A DNA stretch of 64,000 bases. Origin: Mycolicibacterium cosmeticum. Its GTDB lineage: Bacteria > Actinomycetota > Actinomycetes > Mycobacteriales > Mycobacteriaceae. Of the stretch, positions 1 through 8,952 are shown in pieces (position 1 is the first letter of the stretch; every line of letters starts with the position of its first letter). The DNA is taken from positions 744,001 through 808,000 of the forward strand of contig NZ_CCBB010000001.1 of NCBI RefSeq assembly GCF_000613185.1, given 5' to 3'. Under the pieces are notes generated by a model. The model was not told where the DNA came from and ran no database searches. It worked only from the letters and a program-made list of their open reading frames with translations. The position numbers and the translations under genes were made by a program.

Positions 1-24
1 ACCGCTCACATCCGAAAGTCAAGA

Positions 25-39
25 CTTTGTTCGGACATT
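25..39 (-). promoter_or_regulatory. Putative GntR (IolR-type) operator, left site
   Basis: Read on the minus strand this is AATGTCCGAACAAAG, which matches the site at 955-969 (AATGTCCGGACAAAG) at 14 of 15 bases. It lies downstream of the end of the GntR gene, so it probably serves a promoter for a gene beyond the left edge, perhaps an inositol transporter. From memory, the core resembles the IolR motif described in Corynebacterium glutamicum (KGWCHTRACA), at 9 of 10 positions. Function is inferred. Confidence 0.5.
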
Positions 40-135
40 AGGACTGCATATCAAATGCCAGATACGCGCCTGCGCATTCGTGCGGAAGGCACGTCACAGC
101 CGCGAGGCGAGCCGAAGCCCTTGTCGGCGAGGCGG

Positions 136-873
136 TTACCGATCCACCAGGGTGGTGTCGAAGTAGTACCGGGACGCCCGGTAGGCATGGCTGCCGTACT
201 CGACAATGCGGCCCGAATCGTCGAACGCGGTGCGTTCCATCACCAGCAGTGGCGCCTTGGCCTTCTCGTCGAGCAGCCGGGCCTCGTCGCGGTCGGCCGC
301 CTTGGCGCCGATGCGCTGGCGGGCCAGCCGGATGTGCACCCCGCGTGACCGCAGGGACTGATACAGCCCGACCCGTTCGAGTTCCTCACGGTCGGGCGCC
401 AACGGCGAGGGCAGATGATTGGTCATCAGCGCCAGCGGCTGGCCCCCGGATGTCCGCAGCCGGCGCATCATCACCACCTCGGCACCCGGCTCGAGGTTGA
501 GATGGGAGGCAATCTCCGAGGACGCCGGACCGACCGCATAATCGAGCACCTTGGTGGCCGGCTCCTGACCGGCCCGCGCGAGATCGTCGAACAGACTCGT
601 CAGCTCGACGGGCCGGTGCACCGGGGTCTGCACCACCTGGGTGCCGACGCCCCGCTTGCGCACCAACAGCCCCTTGTCCACCAGCTCCTGGATAGCTCGA
701 CGGGTGGTCGGGCGGGACAGACTGAGCCGGCTGGCCAGTGCCAGTTCGTTCTCGAACCGGTCTCCGGGCTTGAGTTCCCCACTGAGGATGGCTTTCTCGA
801 AGACCTGGGCGACCTGGAAATACAGCGGTATCGGACTCGACCGATCGAGCTCGACAGCCAATGTCGGGGTCAC
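136..873 (-). CDS. GntR-family regulator with UTRA domain, probable inositol repressor
   Basis: A 245-residue protein with an N-terminal winged helix of the GntR type (about residues 12-80; SPIPLYFQVAQV and the recognition stretch SRPTTRRAIQEL) and a C-terminal UTRA ligand-binding domain (about 95-240). It probably represses the divergent inositol genes and is released by an inositol-derived metabolite. The GTG start at 873 was chosen because GGAG stands five bases upstream; the open frame runs to 978 but that extension would overlap the operator region. A TACAAT box on the minus strand (943-948), with the palindrome at 957-966 just upstream, suggests autoregulation. The family is clear. The inositol role is inferred from the neighbours and the repeated operator-like sites. 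Confidence 0.88.
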   Translation of the reverse strand: MTPTLAVELDRSSPIPLYFQVAQVFEKAILSGELKPGDRFENELALASRLSLSRPTTRRAIQELVDKGLLVRKRGVGTQVVQTPVHRPVELTSLFDDLARAGQEPATKVLDYAVGPASSEIASHLNLEPGAEVVMMRRLRTSGGQPLALMTNHLPSPLAPDREELERVGLYQSLRSRGVHIRLARQRIGAKAADRDEARLLDEKAKAPLLVMERTAFDDSGRIVEYGSHAYRASRYYFDTTLVDR

Positions 874-954
874 TCTCACTCCGATCGACGTGGGTTCGGG
901 CCGGGGTTGCCGGAAGTGATTGCCAAGAGTACCCGCAAAATGATTGTAAGTAAG

Positions 955-969
955 AATGTCCGGACAAAG
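955..969 (+). promoter_or_regulatory. Putative GntR (IolR-type) operator between regulator and iolC
   Basis: AATGTCCGGACAAAG contains the perfect 10-bp palindrome TGTCCGGACA (957-966). It lies in the divergent intergenic region, just upstream of a minus-strand -10-like TACAAT (943-948) and next to a plus-strand TTGACA (971-976). That position would let one bound dimer control both directions. A near-identical site occurs at 25-39, with weaker relatives at 17286 and 19557. Confidence 0.6.
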
Positions 970-1069
970 TATTGACACGACGTGGCGCCAGAGCGCAGAG
1001 TCGATGTCAACACCGGGCGCACTCGCGCCACCGGGGGGTCAATACGCACATCGCATCCGGGAGTCAGTT

Positions 1070-2047
1070 GTGACCGCTACCGTCAACCAGGCTTTCGACG
1101 CCATCGCCATCGGCCGCAGCGGCGTCGACGTCTACCCACTGCAAGTCGGACTCGGGCTGGAGGACGTCACCTCGTTCGGCAAGTTCCTCGGGGGCAGCGC
1201 CGCCAACGTCACGGTGGCCGCGGCCCGCCTCGGCAATCGCACGGCCCTGATCTCCGGCGTCGGCAACGATCCGTTCGGCCGCTATGTCCGTAAGGAACTC
1301 GCTCGCCTCGGCGTCGACAACCGGTTCGTCACCACCCACGGCGAGTACCCCACCCCGGTGACCTTCTGCGAGATCTTCCCGCCCGACGACTTCCCGCTGT
1401 ACTTCTATCGCAAGCCGTCGGCGCCCGACCTGCAGATCCAGCCGGCCGAGCTGGACCTGGACGCCATCCGCGATGCGCGGCTGTACTGGTCGACGGTTAC
1501 CGGGCTGTCCGAAGAGCCGAGCCGCAGTGCGCATTTCGCGGCCTGGGAGGCACGCGCACACGGCCCGCTGACGGTGCTGGACCTGGACTACCGGCCGATG
1601 TTCTGGGCTTCCCCCGCCGCGGCCACCGAGCAGGTGCAGCGGGCCCTGCAACACGTGACGGTCGCCGTCGGCAACCGCGAGGAGTGTGAGATCGCCGTCG
1701 GTGAGACCAACCCGCACAAGGCCGCCGACGCGCTGCTGGACCTCGGCGTGGAGCTGGCCATCGTGAAGCAGGGACCACGCGGTGTGCTGGGTAAGACCCG
1801 CAACAGCTCGGTCACCGTGCCGCCGAACGAGGTCGACGTGGTCAACGGCCTCGGCGCCGGAGATGCCTTCGGCGGCAGCCTGATCCACGGCCTGCTGCAC
1901 GGCTGGCCCTTGGAGAAGACCCTGCGTTACGCCAACGCCGCCGGTGCCATCGTGGCGTCCCGGCTGGAATGCTCGACCGCGATGCCCACCGCCGCCGAGG
2001 TGTCCGACCTCGCCGAGAAGACCGCCGTGGAGGCCGTCAATGTCTGA
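1070..2047 (+). CDS. iolC: 5-dehydro-2-deoxygluconokinase (IolC)
   Basis: A PfkB/ribokinase-family sugar kinase of 325 residues that would phosphorylate 5-dehydro-2-deoxygluconate in myo-inositol breakdown, in the cytoplasm. The first family signature is at 41-46 (GGSAAN) and the second is NGLGAGDAFGG near 259-269, with the catalytic base Asp265. The GTG start at 1070 has GGGAG six bases upstream; the frame stays open back to 956, but that would run through the operator. It is the first gene of the inositol operon, and its end overlaps the next gene by 8 bp. The aldolase, IolB, IolD and IolA genes downstream support the specific assignment. Confidence 0.92.
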   Translation: MTATVNQAFDAIAIGRSGVDVYPLQVGLGLEDVTSFGKFLGGSAANVTVAAARLGNRTALISGVGNDPFGRYVRKELARLGVDNRFVTTHGEYPTPVTFCEIFPPDDFPLYFYRKPSAPDLQIQPAELDLDAIRDARLYWSTVTGLSEEPSRSAHFAAWEARAHGPLTVLDLDYRPMFWASPAAATEQVQRALQHVTVAVGNREECEIAVGETNPHKAADALLDLGVELAIVKQGPRGVLGKTRNSSVTVPPNEVDVVNGLGAGDAFGGSLIHGLLHGWPLEKTLRYANAAGAIVASRLECSTAMPTAAEVSDLAEKTAVEAVNV

Positions 2048-2933
2048 TGTTTCGACCGTTGGAGTCTGCACCGATTACGCCGCCGTCACGGAGCTGCGCG
2101 CCGCCGATCCGGGTGCGGTGGCCAAGGCCTGGCAGCAGCGCACCACCCGGCCGACGGTCCGCGGCGACGGCCGGCTGATGATCGTCGCCGCCGACCACCC
2201 GGCCCGCGGCGCCTTGGCCGTCGGCTCCCGCCCGACCGCCATGAACAACCGGATCGATCTGCTGGACCGGCTGCGCACCGCCCTGGCCGACCCGGGTGTG
2301 GACGGCGTGCTGGCCACCGCCGACATCCTCGACGACCTGCTGCTGCTCGGCGCGTTAGGGGACAAGGTGGTGTTCTCCTCGTTCAACCGCGGCGGGCTGG
2401 CCGGATCCTCGTTCGAGCTCGACGACCGGATGACGGGCGCGACCGCGGCGTCCACCGCCGCCGCGAAGATGAACGGCGGAAAGATGTTGTGCCGCATCGA
2501 CCTCAACGATCCGGGCACCGTCGCCACCTTGGCGTCGTGCGCCCAGGCCGTCGACGAACTGGCCGCCCGCGGGCTGATCGCCATGCTGGAACCGTTCATG
2601 TCCACCCGGGTCGACGGCAAGGTCCGCAACGACCTGTCGCCCGACGCGGTGATCAAGTCGGTGCACATCAGTCAGGGCCTTGGTTCGACCTCGGCCTACA
2701 CCTGGATGAAACTGCCGGTGGTGCCGGAGATGGATCGCGTCATGGAATCGACGACCATGCCGACGCTGCTGCTCGGTGGTGATCCCACCGATCCCGACGA
2801 GGCGTTCGCGTCCTGGGAGAAGGCACTGTCCCTGCCCGCGGTGCGCGGCCTGATCGTGGGCCGGACCCTGCTCTACCCTGCCGATGACGATGTCAGCGCG
2901 GCTGTTTCGACGGCAGTGAAGTTGGTCCGATGA
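2040..2933 (+). CDS. DeoC/FbaB-like (beta/alpha)8 aldolase of inositol cluster
   Basis: A 297-residue TIM-barrel protein. Actinobacterial inositol clusters carry this kind of aldolase-like gene right after iolC, and from memory it is annotated as a Cgl0158/Cgl0159-family (beta/alpha)8 protein. No class II IolJ is visible here, so this protein probably cleaves 2-deoxy-5-keto-gluconate 6-phosphate into dihydroxyacetone phosphate and malonate semialdehyde. RIDLNDP, near residue 155, and the stretch around HISQGLGSTSAYTWMKLPV, near 210-228, would lie in the barrel; the late Lys is a candidate Schiff-base residue. Its ATG overlaps the end of iolC by 8 bp, and its stop overlaps iolB as ATGA. The exact substrate is inferred. 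Confidence 0.8.
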   Translation: MSDVSTVGVCTDYAAVTELRAADPGAVAKAWQQRTTRPTVRGDGRLMIVAADHPARGALAVGSRPTAMNNRIDLLDRLRTALADPGVDGVLATADILDDLLLLGALGDKVVFSSFNRGGLAGSSFELDDRMTGATAASTAAAKMNGGKMLCRIDLNDPGTVATLASCAQAVDELAARGLIAMLEPFMSTRVDGKVRNDLSPDAVIKSVHISQGLGSTSAYTWMKLPVVPEMDRVMESTTMPTLLLGGDPTDPDEAFASWEKALSLPAVRGLIVGRTLLYPADDDVSAAVSTAVKLVR

Positions 2934-3802
2934 ACTCCGAACTGTATGTCCCCGCCAACAGCGCGGCGGCGCCGTTCACCGTCGCGATCACGCCCGAGGA
3001 CGCCGGCTGGGCCGAGTCGTCCTTGCATGTGGTCGATCTCGGCACCGGCGGCACGGTCGCCCTGAACACCGGTGGCACCGAGGTGATGATCCTGCCGTTG
3101 TCCGGTGGCGGCTCGGTCGAGACCGGCGGCGAGACCTTCGAGTTGTCGCCACGCGGTTCGGTGTTCGACGGCCCGGCCGACATGGTCTACGTGGGCATCG
3201 AACAGGCGTACACGATCACCGGTTCCGGCCGGATCGCGATCTGCGGGGCACGCGCCGGCCGGTCGTTCCCGAACCGCCGGGTGGCGGCCGCCGACGTCGC
3301 GGTCGAGCTGCGGGGCGCGGGCAACTGCAGCAGGCAGGTGCACAACTTCGGCACCGCCACCGCCTTCGAGGCCGATTCGCTGATCGCCTGCGAGGTGATC
3401 ACCCCGGGTGGCAACTGGTCCAGCTATCCCGCGCACAAACACGACGAGAACTCCGACGTCGAGACCCAGCTGGAGGAGATCTATTACTTCGAGATCGACG
3501 ACAGCCCGGCCGGTACACCGGGATTCGGCTACCACCGGGTGTACGGCACACCGGAACGCCCCATCGAGGTGCTGGAGGAAGTGCGCACCGGTGATGTGGT
3601 GCTGGTTCCGCACGGGTACCACGGACCGTCGATCGCCGCGCCGGGCCACCATATGTACTACCTGAACGTGATGGCCGGATCAGGTCCCGACCGGGCCTGG
3701 CTGATCTGCGACGACCCCAATCACACCTGGCTGCGTGGCAGCTGGGAACACCAGGCGGTCGACCCGCGGCTGCCGTTCACCACCGCCTCACGAGGAGCCT
3801 GA
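2930..3802 (+). CDS. iolB: 5-deoxy-glucuronate isomerase (IolB)
   Basis: A 290-residue bicupin protein that converts 5-deoxy-glucuronate to 5-dehydro-2-deoxygluconate, the substrate of IolC. The C-terminal cupin holds typical metal ligands: YPAHKHDEN near residues 163-171, the Glu-rich LEEIYYFEID that follows, and VPHGYHGP near 226-233. The gene starts at an ATGA overlap with the aldolase gene and ends three bases before iolD, so it is translated from the polycistronic inositol message. Length and motifs fit the family. Confidence 0.95.
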   Translation: MNSELYVPANSAAAPFTVAITPEDAGWAESSLHVVDLGTGGTVALNTGGTEVMILPLSGGGSVETGGETFELSPRGSVFDGPADMVYVGIEQAYTITGSGRIAICGARAGRSFPNRRVAAADVAVELRGAGNCSRQVHNFGTATAFEADSLIACEVITPGGNWSSYPAHKHDENSDVETQLEEIYYFEIDDSPAGTPGFGYHRVYGTPERPIEVLEEVRTGDVVLVPHGYHGPSIAAPGHHMYYLNVMAGSGPDRAWLICDDPNHTWLRGSWEHQAVDPRLPFTTASRGA

Positions 3803-3805
3803 GCC

Positions 3806-5755
3806 ATGGTTTCCACCGCACCGAAATCCACCGCGAAGTTCGCCGATACCGAGCCGACGGTCCGACTCACGGTGGCACAGGCCACCGTTCGATTCCTGGC
3901 CAACCAGTACGTGGAACGCGACGGTGAGCGGACCAAGTTCTTCGCCGGGTGCTTCGGCATCTTCGGGCACGGCAACGTGGCGGGCTTGGGCCAGGCGCTG
4001 CTGCAGGACGAGGTCGAGTCGTTGGAAGCCGGGCGGGAACCCGGCCTGAAGTACGTGCTGGGCCGCAACGAGCAGGCCATGGTGCACAGCGCCGTGGCGT
4101 ATGCCCGGCAGAAGGACCGGCTGCAGGCCTGGGCGGTCACCGCCAGCGTGGGCCCCGGCTCGACGAACATGCTCACCGGCGCCGCCCTGGCCACCATCAA
4201 CCGGCTGCCTGTGCTGCTGCTGCCCGCCGACACGTTCGCCACCCGGGTCAGCGCCCCCGTGCTGCAAGAACTGGAGCTCCCGTCCTCGGGCGATGTGACC
4301 GTCAACGACGCCTTCAAGCCGCTGTCGCGGTATTTCGACCGGGCGTGGCGGCCCGAGCAGCTGCCCGCGGCCCTGCTCGGCGCGATGCGGGTGCTGACCG
4401 ACCCGGTGGAAACCGGGGCGGCCACCATCGCGATCCCGCAGGACGTGCAGGCCGAGGCGCACGACTGGCCGGAATCGCTGTTCGCCGAACGTACCTGGCA
4501 TGTTGCCCGCCCGCTGCCAGAGCGCTCGGTACTGGCCCGCGCGGCCGAGATCATCCGGTCAGCCGAGAAACCGTTGATCGTCGCCGGCGGTGGGGTCATC
4601 TACTCGGGCGCCTCCGATGCGCTGGCCGCGTTCTGTGCGCAGACCGGTATCCCGGTCGGCGAGAGCCAGGCCGGTAAGGGTGCGCTGCTGCACGAGCATG
4701 AACAGAGCGTCGGCGCCATCGGCTCGACCGGCACCACGGCCGCCAACGCGCTGGCGTCCGAAGCCGACGTGGTGATCGGCATCGGGACCCGCTACAGCGA
4801 TTTCACCTCGGCATCGCGCACCGCGTTCAACAACCCCGATGTCCGGTTCGTCAACATCAATGTGGCATCACTGGATTCGGTGAAGCAGGGCGGTCTGAGC
4901 GTGGTGTCGGATGCGCGGGAGGCCATCGAAGGACTGGCCCAGGCACTCGACGGCTACTCGGTCGGTGCCGAGTACCGGGCGCGCATTGCCGAGCTGGTCG
5001 CCGAATGGGACGACACGGTGTCTGCCGCGTACGCCACCGAAGACGGTGTCGCACTGAACCAGAACCAGGTGATCGGCCTGGTGAACACGCTGTCCGACCC
5101 GCACGACATCGTGGTGTGTGCGGCCGGGTCGATGCCGGGTGACCTGCACAAGCTCTGGCGGATGCGCGATCGCAAGGGGTACCACGTCGAGTACGGGTTC
5201 TCCTGCATGGGCTATGAGATCGCCGGTGGTATCGGGGTGCGGATGGCCGCGCCCGAACGCGACGTGTTCGTCATGGTGGGCGACGGGTCCTACCTGATGA
5301 TGGCCACCGAGATCGTCACCGCCGTGCAGGAAGGCGTGAAGGTCATCCCGGTGCTGGTGCAGAATCACGGATTCGCCTCCATCGGCGGGCTTTCCGAGTC
5401 GGTCGGCTCGCAGCGCTTCGGCACCGCATACCGGTACCGCGGCGAGGGTGGCCGCCTCGACGGCGCCACACTGCCCGTCGACCTGGCCGCCAACGCGGCC
5501 AGCCTGGGCGCCGACGTGATCAAGGCCGGCACCGCAGCGGAATTCGCGGACGCGGTCAAGGTGGCCAAGGCCGCCGACCGCATCACCGTGATCTACGTCG
5601 AGACCGATCCACGGGTCTACGCACCGGACAGCCATTCCTGGTGGGACGTCCCGGTCAGCCAGGAGTCGACGCTGGAGTCGACACAACAGGCATATCAGCG
5701 CTACGCCGAGTGGAAGCGCGTGCAGCGCCCGCTCATCAAGCCGACCAACGGCTGA
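3806..5755 (+). CDS. iolD: 3D-(3,5/4)-trihydroxycyclohexane-1,2-dione hydrolase (IolD)
   Basis: A 649-residue thiamine-diphosphate enzyme with the three-domain fold of acetolactate synthase. It hydrolytically opens the ring of the trione made from inosose. The N-terminal Pyr domain holds the activating Glu of GRNEQAMVHSAVAYAR (about residue 89), and the C-terminal PP domain holds the ThDP/Mg motif starting GDGSYLMM (about residue 492) and ending at the Asn of VQNHGF. The gene starts three bases after iolB, whose end supplies the GAGGAGCC-type ribosome site. Length and both cofactor motifs match IolD and not the shorter acetolactate synthases. Confidence 0.95.
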   Translation: MVSTAPKSTAKFADTEPTVRLTVAQATVRFLANQYVERDGERTKFFAGCFGIFGHGNVAGLGQALLQDEVESLEAGREPGLKYVLGRNEQAMVHSAVAYARQKDRLQAWAVTASVGPGSTNMLTGAALATINRLPVLLLPADTFATRVSAPVLQELELPSSGDVTVNDAFKPLSRYFDRAWRPEQLPAALLGAMRVLTDPVETGAATIAIPQDVQAEAHDWPESLFAERTWHVARPLPERSVLARAAEIIRSAEKPLIVAGGGVIYSGASDALAAFCAQTGIPVGESQAGKGALLHEHEQSVGAIGSTGTTAANALASEADVVIGIGTRYSDFTSASRTAFNNPDVRFVNINVASLDSVKQGGLSVVSDAREAIEGLAQALDGYSVGAEYRARIAELVAEWDDTVSAAYATEDGVALNQNQVIGLVNTLSDPHDIVVCAAGSMPGDLHKLWRMRDRKGYHVEYGFSCMGYEIAGGIGVRMAAPERDVFVMVGDGSYLMMATEIVTAVQEGVKVIPVLVQNHGFASIGGLSESVGSQRFGTAYRYRGEGGRLDGATLPVDLAANAASLGADVIKAGTAAEFADAVKVAKAADRITVIYVETDPRVYAPDSHSWWDVPVSQESTLESTQQAYQRYAEWKRVQRPLIKPTNG

Positions 5756-5796
5756 CGTCCTTTTCCCACATCTTCGACAACGAAGCGAGAATCACC

Positions 5797-7290
5797 ATGT
5801 CCAACACCATTTTTCACTGGGTCGACAACGGAATCTTCGAGGGCACCTCGGGTGCGACGGCGCCGGTGACGAATCCGGCGACCGGTCAGGTCACCGGGCA
5901 GGTGGCCCTGGCCAGCGTCGAAGACGCCCGCGCCGTCATCGACGACGCCGCCGCCGCCTTCCCCGAGTGGCGGGACACCTCGCTGGCCAAACGCACCCAG
6001 GTGCTCTTCAATTTCAGGGAGCTGCTCAACGCCCGCAAGGGCGAACTGGCCGAGATCATCACCAGCGAACACGGCAAGGTCGTCTCCGACGCCCTCGGCG
6101 AAGTGTCCCGCGGCCTGGAGGTCGTCGAATTCGCCTGCGGCATCCCCCACCTGCTCAAAGGCGGATTCACCGAAAACGCCTCCACCAAGGTCGACGTCTA
6201 CTCCATCCGCCAGCCCCTGGGCCCGGTCGCGATCATCTCGCCGTTCAACTTCCCCGCCATGGTCCCGATGTGGTTCTTCCCCATCGCGATTGCCACCGGC
6301 AACACCGTCGTACTCAAACCCTCGGAAAAAGACCCGTCGGCTTCGCTGTGGCTGGCCCAACTGTGGGCCGAGGCCGGACTGCCCGACGGCGTGTTCAACG
6401 TCCTCCAAGGCGACAAGACCGCCGTCGACGAACTGCTCACCAACCCCAAGATCAAGTCCGTGTCCTTCGTCGGGTCCACCCCGATCGCCCAGTACGTGTA
6501 CGCCACCGGTACCGCCGCGGGCAAGCGCGTCCAGGCCCTGGGCGGGGCCAAGAACCACGCGGTCATCCTGCCCGACGCCGACCTGGACCTGGCCGCCGAC
6601 GCCATGGTCAACGCCGGATTCGGCTCCGCCGGGGAACGCTGCATGGCCATCTCGGCCGCCGTGGCCGTCGGCCCCATCGCCGACGACCTGGTCGCCAAGA
6701 TCGCCGAGCGCACCACCGGGTTGAAGATCGGGGACGGCACCAAAGACTCCGACATGGGCCCCCTGGTCACCAAAGCCCACCGCGACAAGGTCGCCTCCTA
6801 CATCGACGCCGGCGAAAACGACGGCGCCAAAGTCGTCGTCGACGGCCGCACCGTCCAAGCCGACGGTGGTGCTGAAGGTTTCTGGCTGGGCCCCACCCTG
6901 CTGGACAACGTCACCCCCGACATGAGCGTCTACACCGACGAAATCTTCGGCCCCGTCCTCTCGGTGCTGCGGGTCGAGACCTACGACCAAGCCCTGGAAC
7001 TGATCAACACCAACCCCTACGGCAACGGCACCGCCATCTTCACCAACGACGGCGGCGCGGCCCGACGCTTCCAAAACGAAGTCGAGGTCGGCATGGTCGG
7101 CATCAACGTCCCCATCCCCGTCCCCATGGCCTACTACAGCTTCGGCGGCTGGAAAGCCTCCCTGTTCGGTGACAGCCACGCCCACGGCACCGAAGGCGTC
7201 AACTTCTTCACCCGCGCCAAAGCCATCACCAGCCGCTGGCTCGACCCCTCCCACGGCGGCATCAACCTCGGCTTCCCGCAGAACGGCTGA
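5797..7290 (+). CDS. iolA: CoA-acylating methylmalonate-semialdehyde dehydrogenase (IolA/MmsA)
   Basis: A 497-residue aldehyde dehydrogenase that converts malonate semialdehyde to acetyl-CoA and CO2 with NAD, the last step of inositol breakdown; it may also act on methylmalonate semialdehyde from valine. The nucleophile is Cys282 in GSAGERCMAIS. GGAKNHAV carries Asn where most aldehyde dehydrogenases have the general-base Glu, which is diagnostic for the CoA-acylating subfamily. The start at 5797 is preceded by GAAGCGAGAA-type purines; the frame is open back into iolD. From about 5940 the codon choice shifts towards CCC, AAA and CAA compared with flanking genes, which may reflect acquisition or gene conversion. 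Confidence 0.95.
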   Translation: MSNTIFHWVDNGIFEGTSGATAPVTNPATGQVTGQVALASVEDARAVIDDAAAAFPEWRDTSLAKRTQVLFNFRELLNARKGELAEIITSEHGKVVSDALGEVSRGLEVVEFACGIPHLLKGGFTENASTKVDVYSIRQPLGPVAIISPFNFPAMVPMWFFPIAIATGNTVVLKPSEKDPSASLWLAQLWAEAGLPDGVFNVLQGDKTAVDELLTNPKIKSVSFVGSTPIAQYVYATGTAAGKRVQALGGAKNHAVILPDADLDLAADAMVNAGFGSAGERCMAISAAVAVGPIADDLVAKIAERTTGLKIGDGTKDSDMGPLVTKAHRDKVASYIDAGENDGAKVVVDGRTVQADGGAEGFWLGPTLLDNVTPDMSVYTDEIFGPVLSVLRVETYDQALELINTNPYGNGTAIFTNDGGAARRFQNEVEVGMVGINVPIPVPMAYYSFGGWKASLFGDSHAHGTEGVNFFTRAKAITSRWLDPSHGGINLGFPQNG

Positions 7291-8138
7291 TGACCGATCC
7301 CCGGTTGGTCGCGACGGCGTGGACCAGCGCCGGTGACACCTCGCCGATGCGGATGCCCGCGACGAGCCTGGTACCGATCGCCGAACGGGTTGCCGCCATT
7401 GCCGATTCCGGCTATGTGGGGCTCGGCCTGATCACCGATGATCTGCTCGCGGTTCGTGATTCACTGGGCTTCGCCGGTCTGCGTGATCTGATCTACTCGG
7501 CCGGGCTGACGCACATCGAGATCGAACTGCTGGAACGGTGGTGGTTGCCGCGCACCGCGTTGGGCAACTCCTACGATGTGCGTGCGCTGCTGTTCGAGGC
7601 CGCGGATGTGCTGCAGCCGGCGTTCATCAGGATCGGTTCGGAGCTGGGTCCGCGCACCGGCCGCCCGGAGGCTCTGGCGGCACCGCTACGAGAGCTCGGT
7701 GACCAGGCGGCCGAACACGGCACCCGTATCGCGATGGAGACGATGCCGTTCTCCATCGTCTCGACGGTCCCGCTGGGGGCGGAGATCGTCGCGGCAGCGG
7801 GCCATCCCGCCGTCGGGCTGTTGGTCGATGCGTGGCATGTGTTCCGGGCCGGCACCTCGCTGGATCAGCTACGGGCGGCGTTGACGCCCGAGATGATCTT
7901 CGGGGTGGAGCTGGACGATGCTTCCGCCGTGTGGTCGGGATCGCTGTTCGAGGACACCGTCAACAACCGATTGCTGTGCGGTGAAGGGAGTTTCGACCTG
8001 CACGGCCTGGTGGCATTGTTGCGCGATCTCGGGTTCGACGGACCGTGGGGGGTGGAGATCCTGTCCGAGTCGTTCCGCGCCCTCCCGGTTCGGGAGGCGC
8101 TCAAGCTCGCCGCGGACTCGGCGTACTCGGTGCTCTGA
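7290..8138 (+). CDS. Sugar phosphate isomerase/epimerase-type TIM barrel (IolH/IolE-like)
   Basis: A 282-residue protein of the xylose-isomerase-like TIM-barrel superfamily. The metal site looks complete: Glu in IAMETMPF, Asp and His in LLVDAWHVFR, Glu in FGVELDD and Glu in WGVEILSES. Its ATG shares a base with the iolA stop, so it belongs to the inositol operon. It may be an IolH-type isomerase or may supply the inosose dehydratase step (IolE), which is otherwise missing from this window. The sequence does not decide between these. Confidence 0.75.
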   Translation: MTDPRLVATAWTSAGDTSPMRMPATSLVPIAERVAAIADSGYVGLGLITDDLLAVRDSLGFAGLRDLIYSAGLTHIEIELLERWWLPRTALGNSYDVRALLFEAADVLQPAFIRIGSELGPRTGRPEALAAPLRELGDQAAEHGTRIAMETMPFSIVSTVPLGAEIVAAAGHPAVGLLVDAWHVFRAGTSLDQLRAALTPEMIFGVELDDASAVWSGSLFEDTVNNRLLCGEGSFDLHGLVALLRDLGFDGPWGVEILSESFRALPVREALKLAADSAYSVL

Positions 8139-8145
8139 TCGGCCG

Positions 8146-8919
8146 TCAGCGCACGAACAGCGTATCGACCAGCACGTACACCGCGACCGCGAATACCAGG
8201 TAGGCGAACCAACGCTGGAGGCGCCGGGTGTCGAGTCGGGCTCCGAACTGTCCGGCGATCAACGACCCGGCGATCGCGGTGCCGACGAACGCTGCCGCGA
8301 TCGCCCAGTCGATATCGGCGCCGCTCAGATGCGACAGGACGCCCGCCGCGGAATTGGCCACGATGATCAACAGCGAGGTGCCGACGGCGATGGACATCTC
8401 CACCCCGAGCATCAACACCAGCGCGGGGATGATCAGGAATCCCCCACCGACGCCGAAGAGTCCGGTGAGAAGTCCGACCAGGAATCCTGCCGGTATCGAG
8501 CGGGGCGCGCAGCGGCGCCAGTTGATGCCCCCGTCGCCCACTCGGCATGCCGTGCCGGTTCCGGCATTCTCCTGCAGCATGCGAATGCCGGCCACGACCA
8601 TCACCGTGGCGAAACCGATCATCAGCACCGACTGAGGCAAGTGCCTGCCGATCGCGGTGCCGATGAAGGTGGCGGGAATGCCCGCGAGCGCGAACACCGT
8701 GGCCAGCCGCCATTGCACCTGGCCGGCCCGAACCCTCGGCAACACCCCGACCGCCGAGGCCGTGCCGACCACGATCAGCGACATCGGGATCGCCTGTTGG
8801 ACATCGAGTCCCAACACGTACACCAAAGCCGGCACGGCAAGGATGGAGCCTCCGCCGCCGAGCAGGCCCAACAGCGCACCGATGACGGCACCGAGGGCGA
8901 GGGCGAGGGCGATGGTCAT
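8146..8919 (-). CDS. TauE/SafE-family sulfite exporter
   Basis: A 257-residue integral membrane protein with about eight hydrophobic segments in two repeats. Each repeat opens with the family's glycine-rich turn (GAVIGALLGLLGGGGS near residues 10-25 and FLVGLLTGLFGVGGGF near 145-160). TauE/SafE proteins export sulfite or sulfonates. This is the last gene of the minus-strand operon headed by the persulfide dioxygenase fusion, and it would remove sulfite formed there. From memory, a TauE gene is also part of the CstR-controlled operon of Staphylococcus aureus, which supports the same role. Confidence 0.9.
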   Translation of the reverse strand: MTIALALALGAVIGALLGLLGGGGSILAVPALVYVLGLDVQQAIPMSLIVVGTASAVGVLPRVRAGQVQWRLATVFALAGIPATFIGTAIGRHLPQSVLMIGFATVMVVAGIRMLQENAGTGTACRVGDGGINWRRCAPRSIPAGFLVGLLTGLFGVGGGFLIIPALVLMLGVEMSIAVGTSLLIIVANSAAGVLSHLSGADIDWAIAAAFVGTAIAGSLIAGQFGARLDTRRLQRWFAYLVFAVAVYVLVDTLFVR

Positions 8920-8952
8920 GAAGCAGTCTCTCCTTGTGACCCAGCGGCTTTC

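Noticed and set aside
5701..7254. Long antisense frame opposite iolA
   Set aside because: It is Gly/Val/Asp-rich low-complexity sequence as expected opposite a high-GC gene, and iolA is unambiguous.
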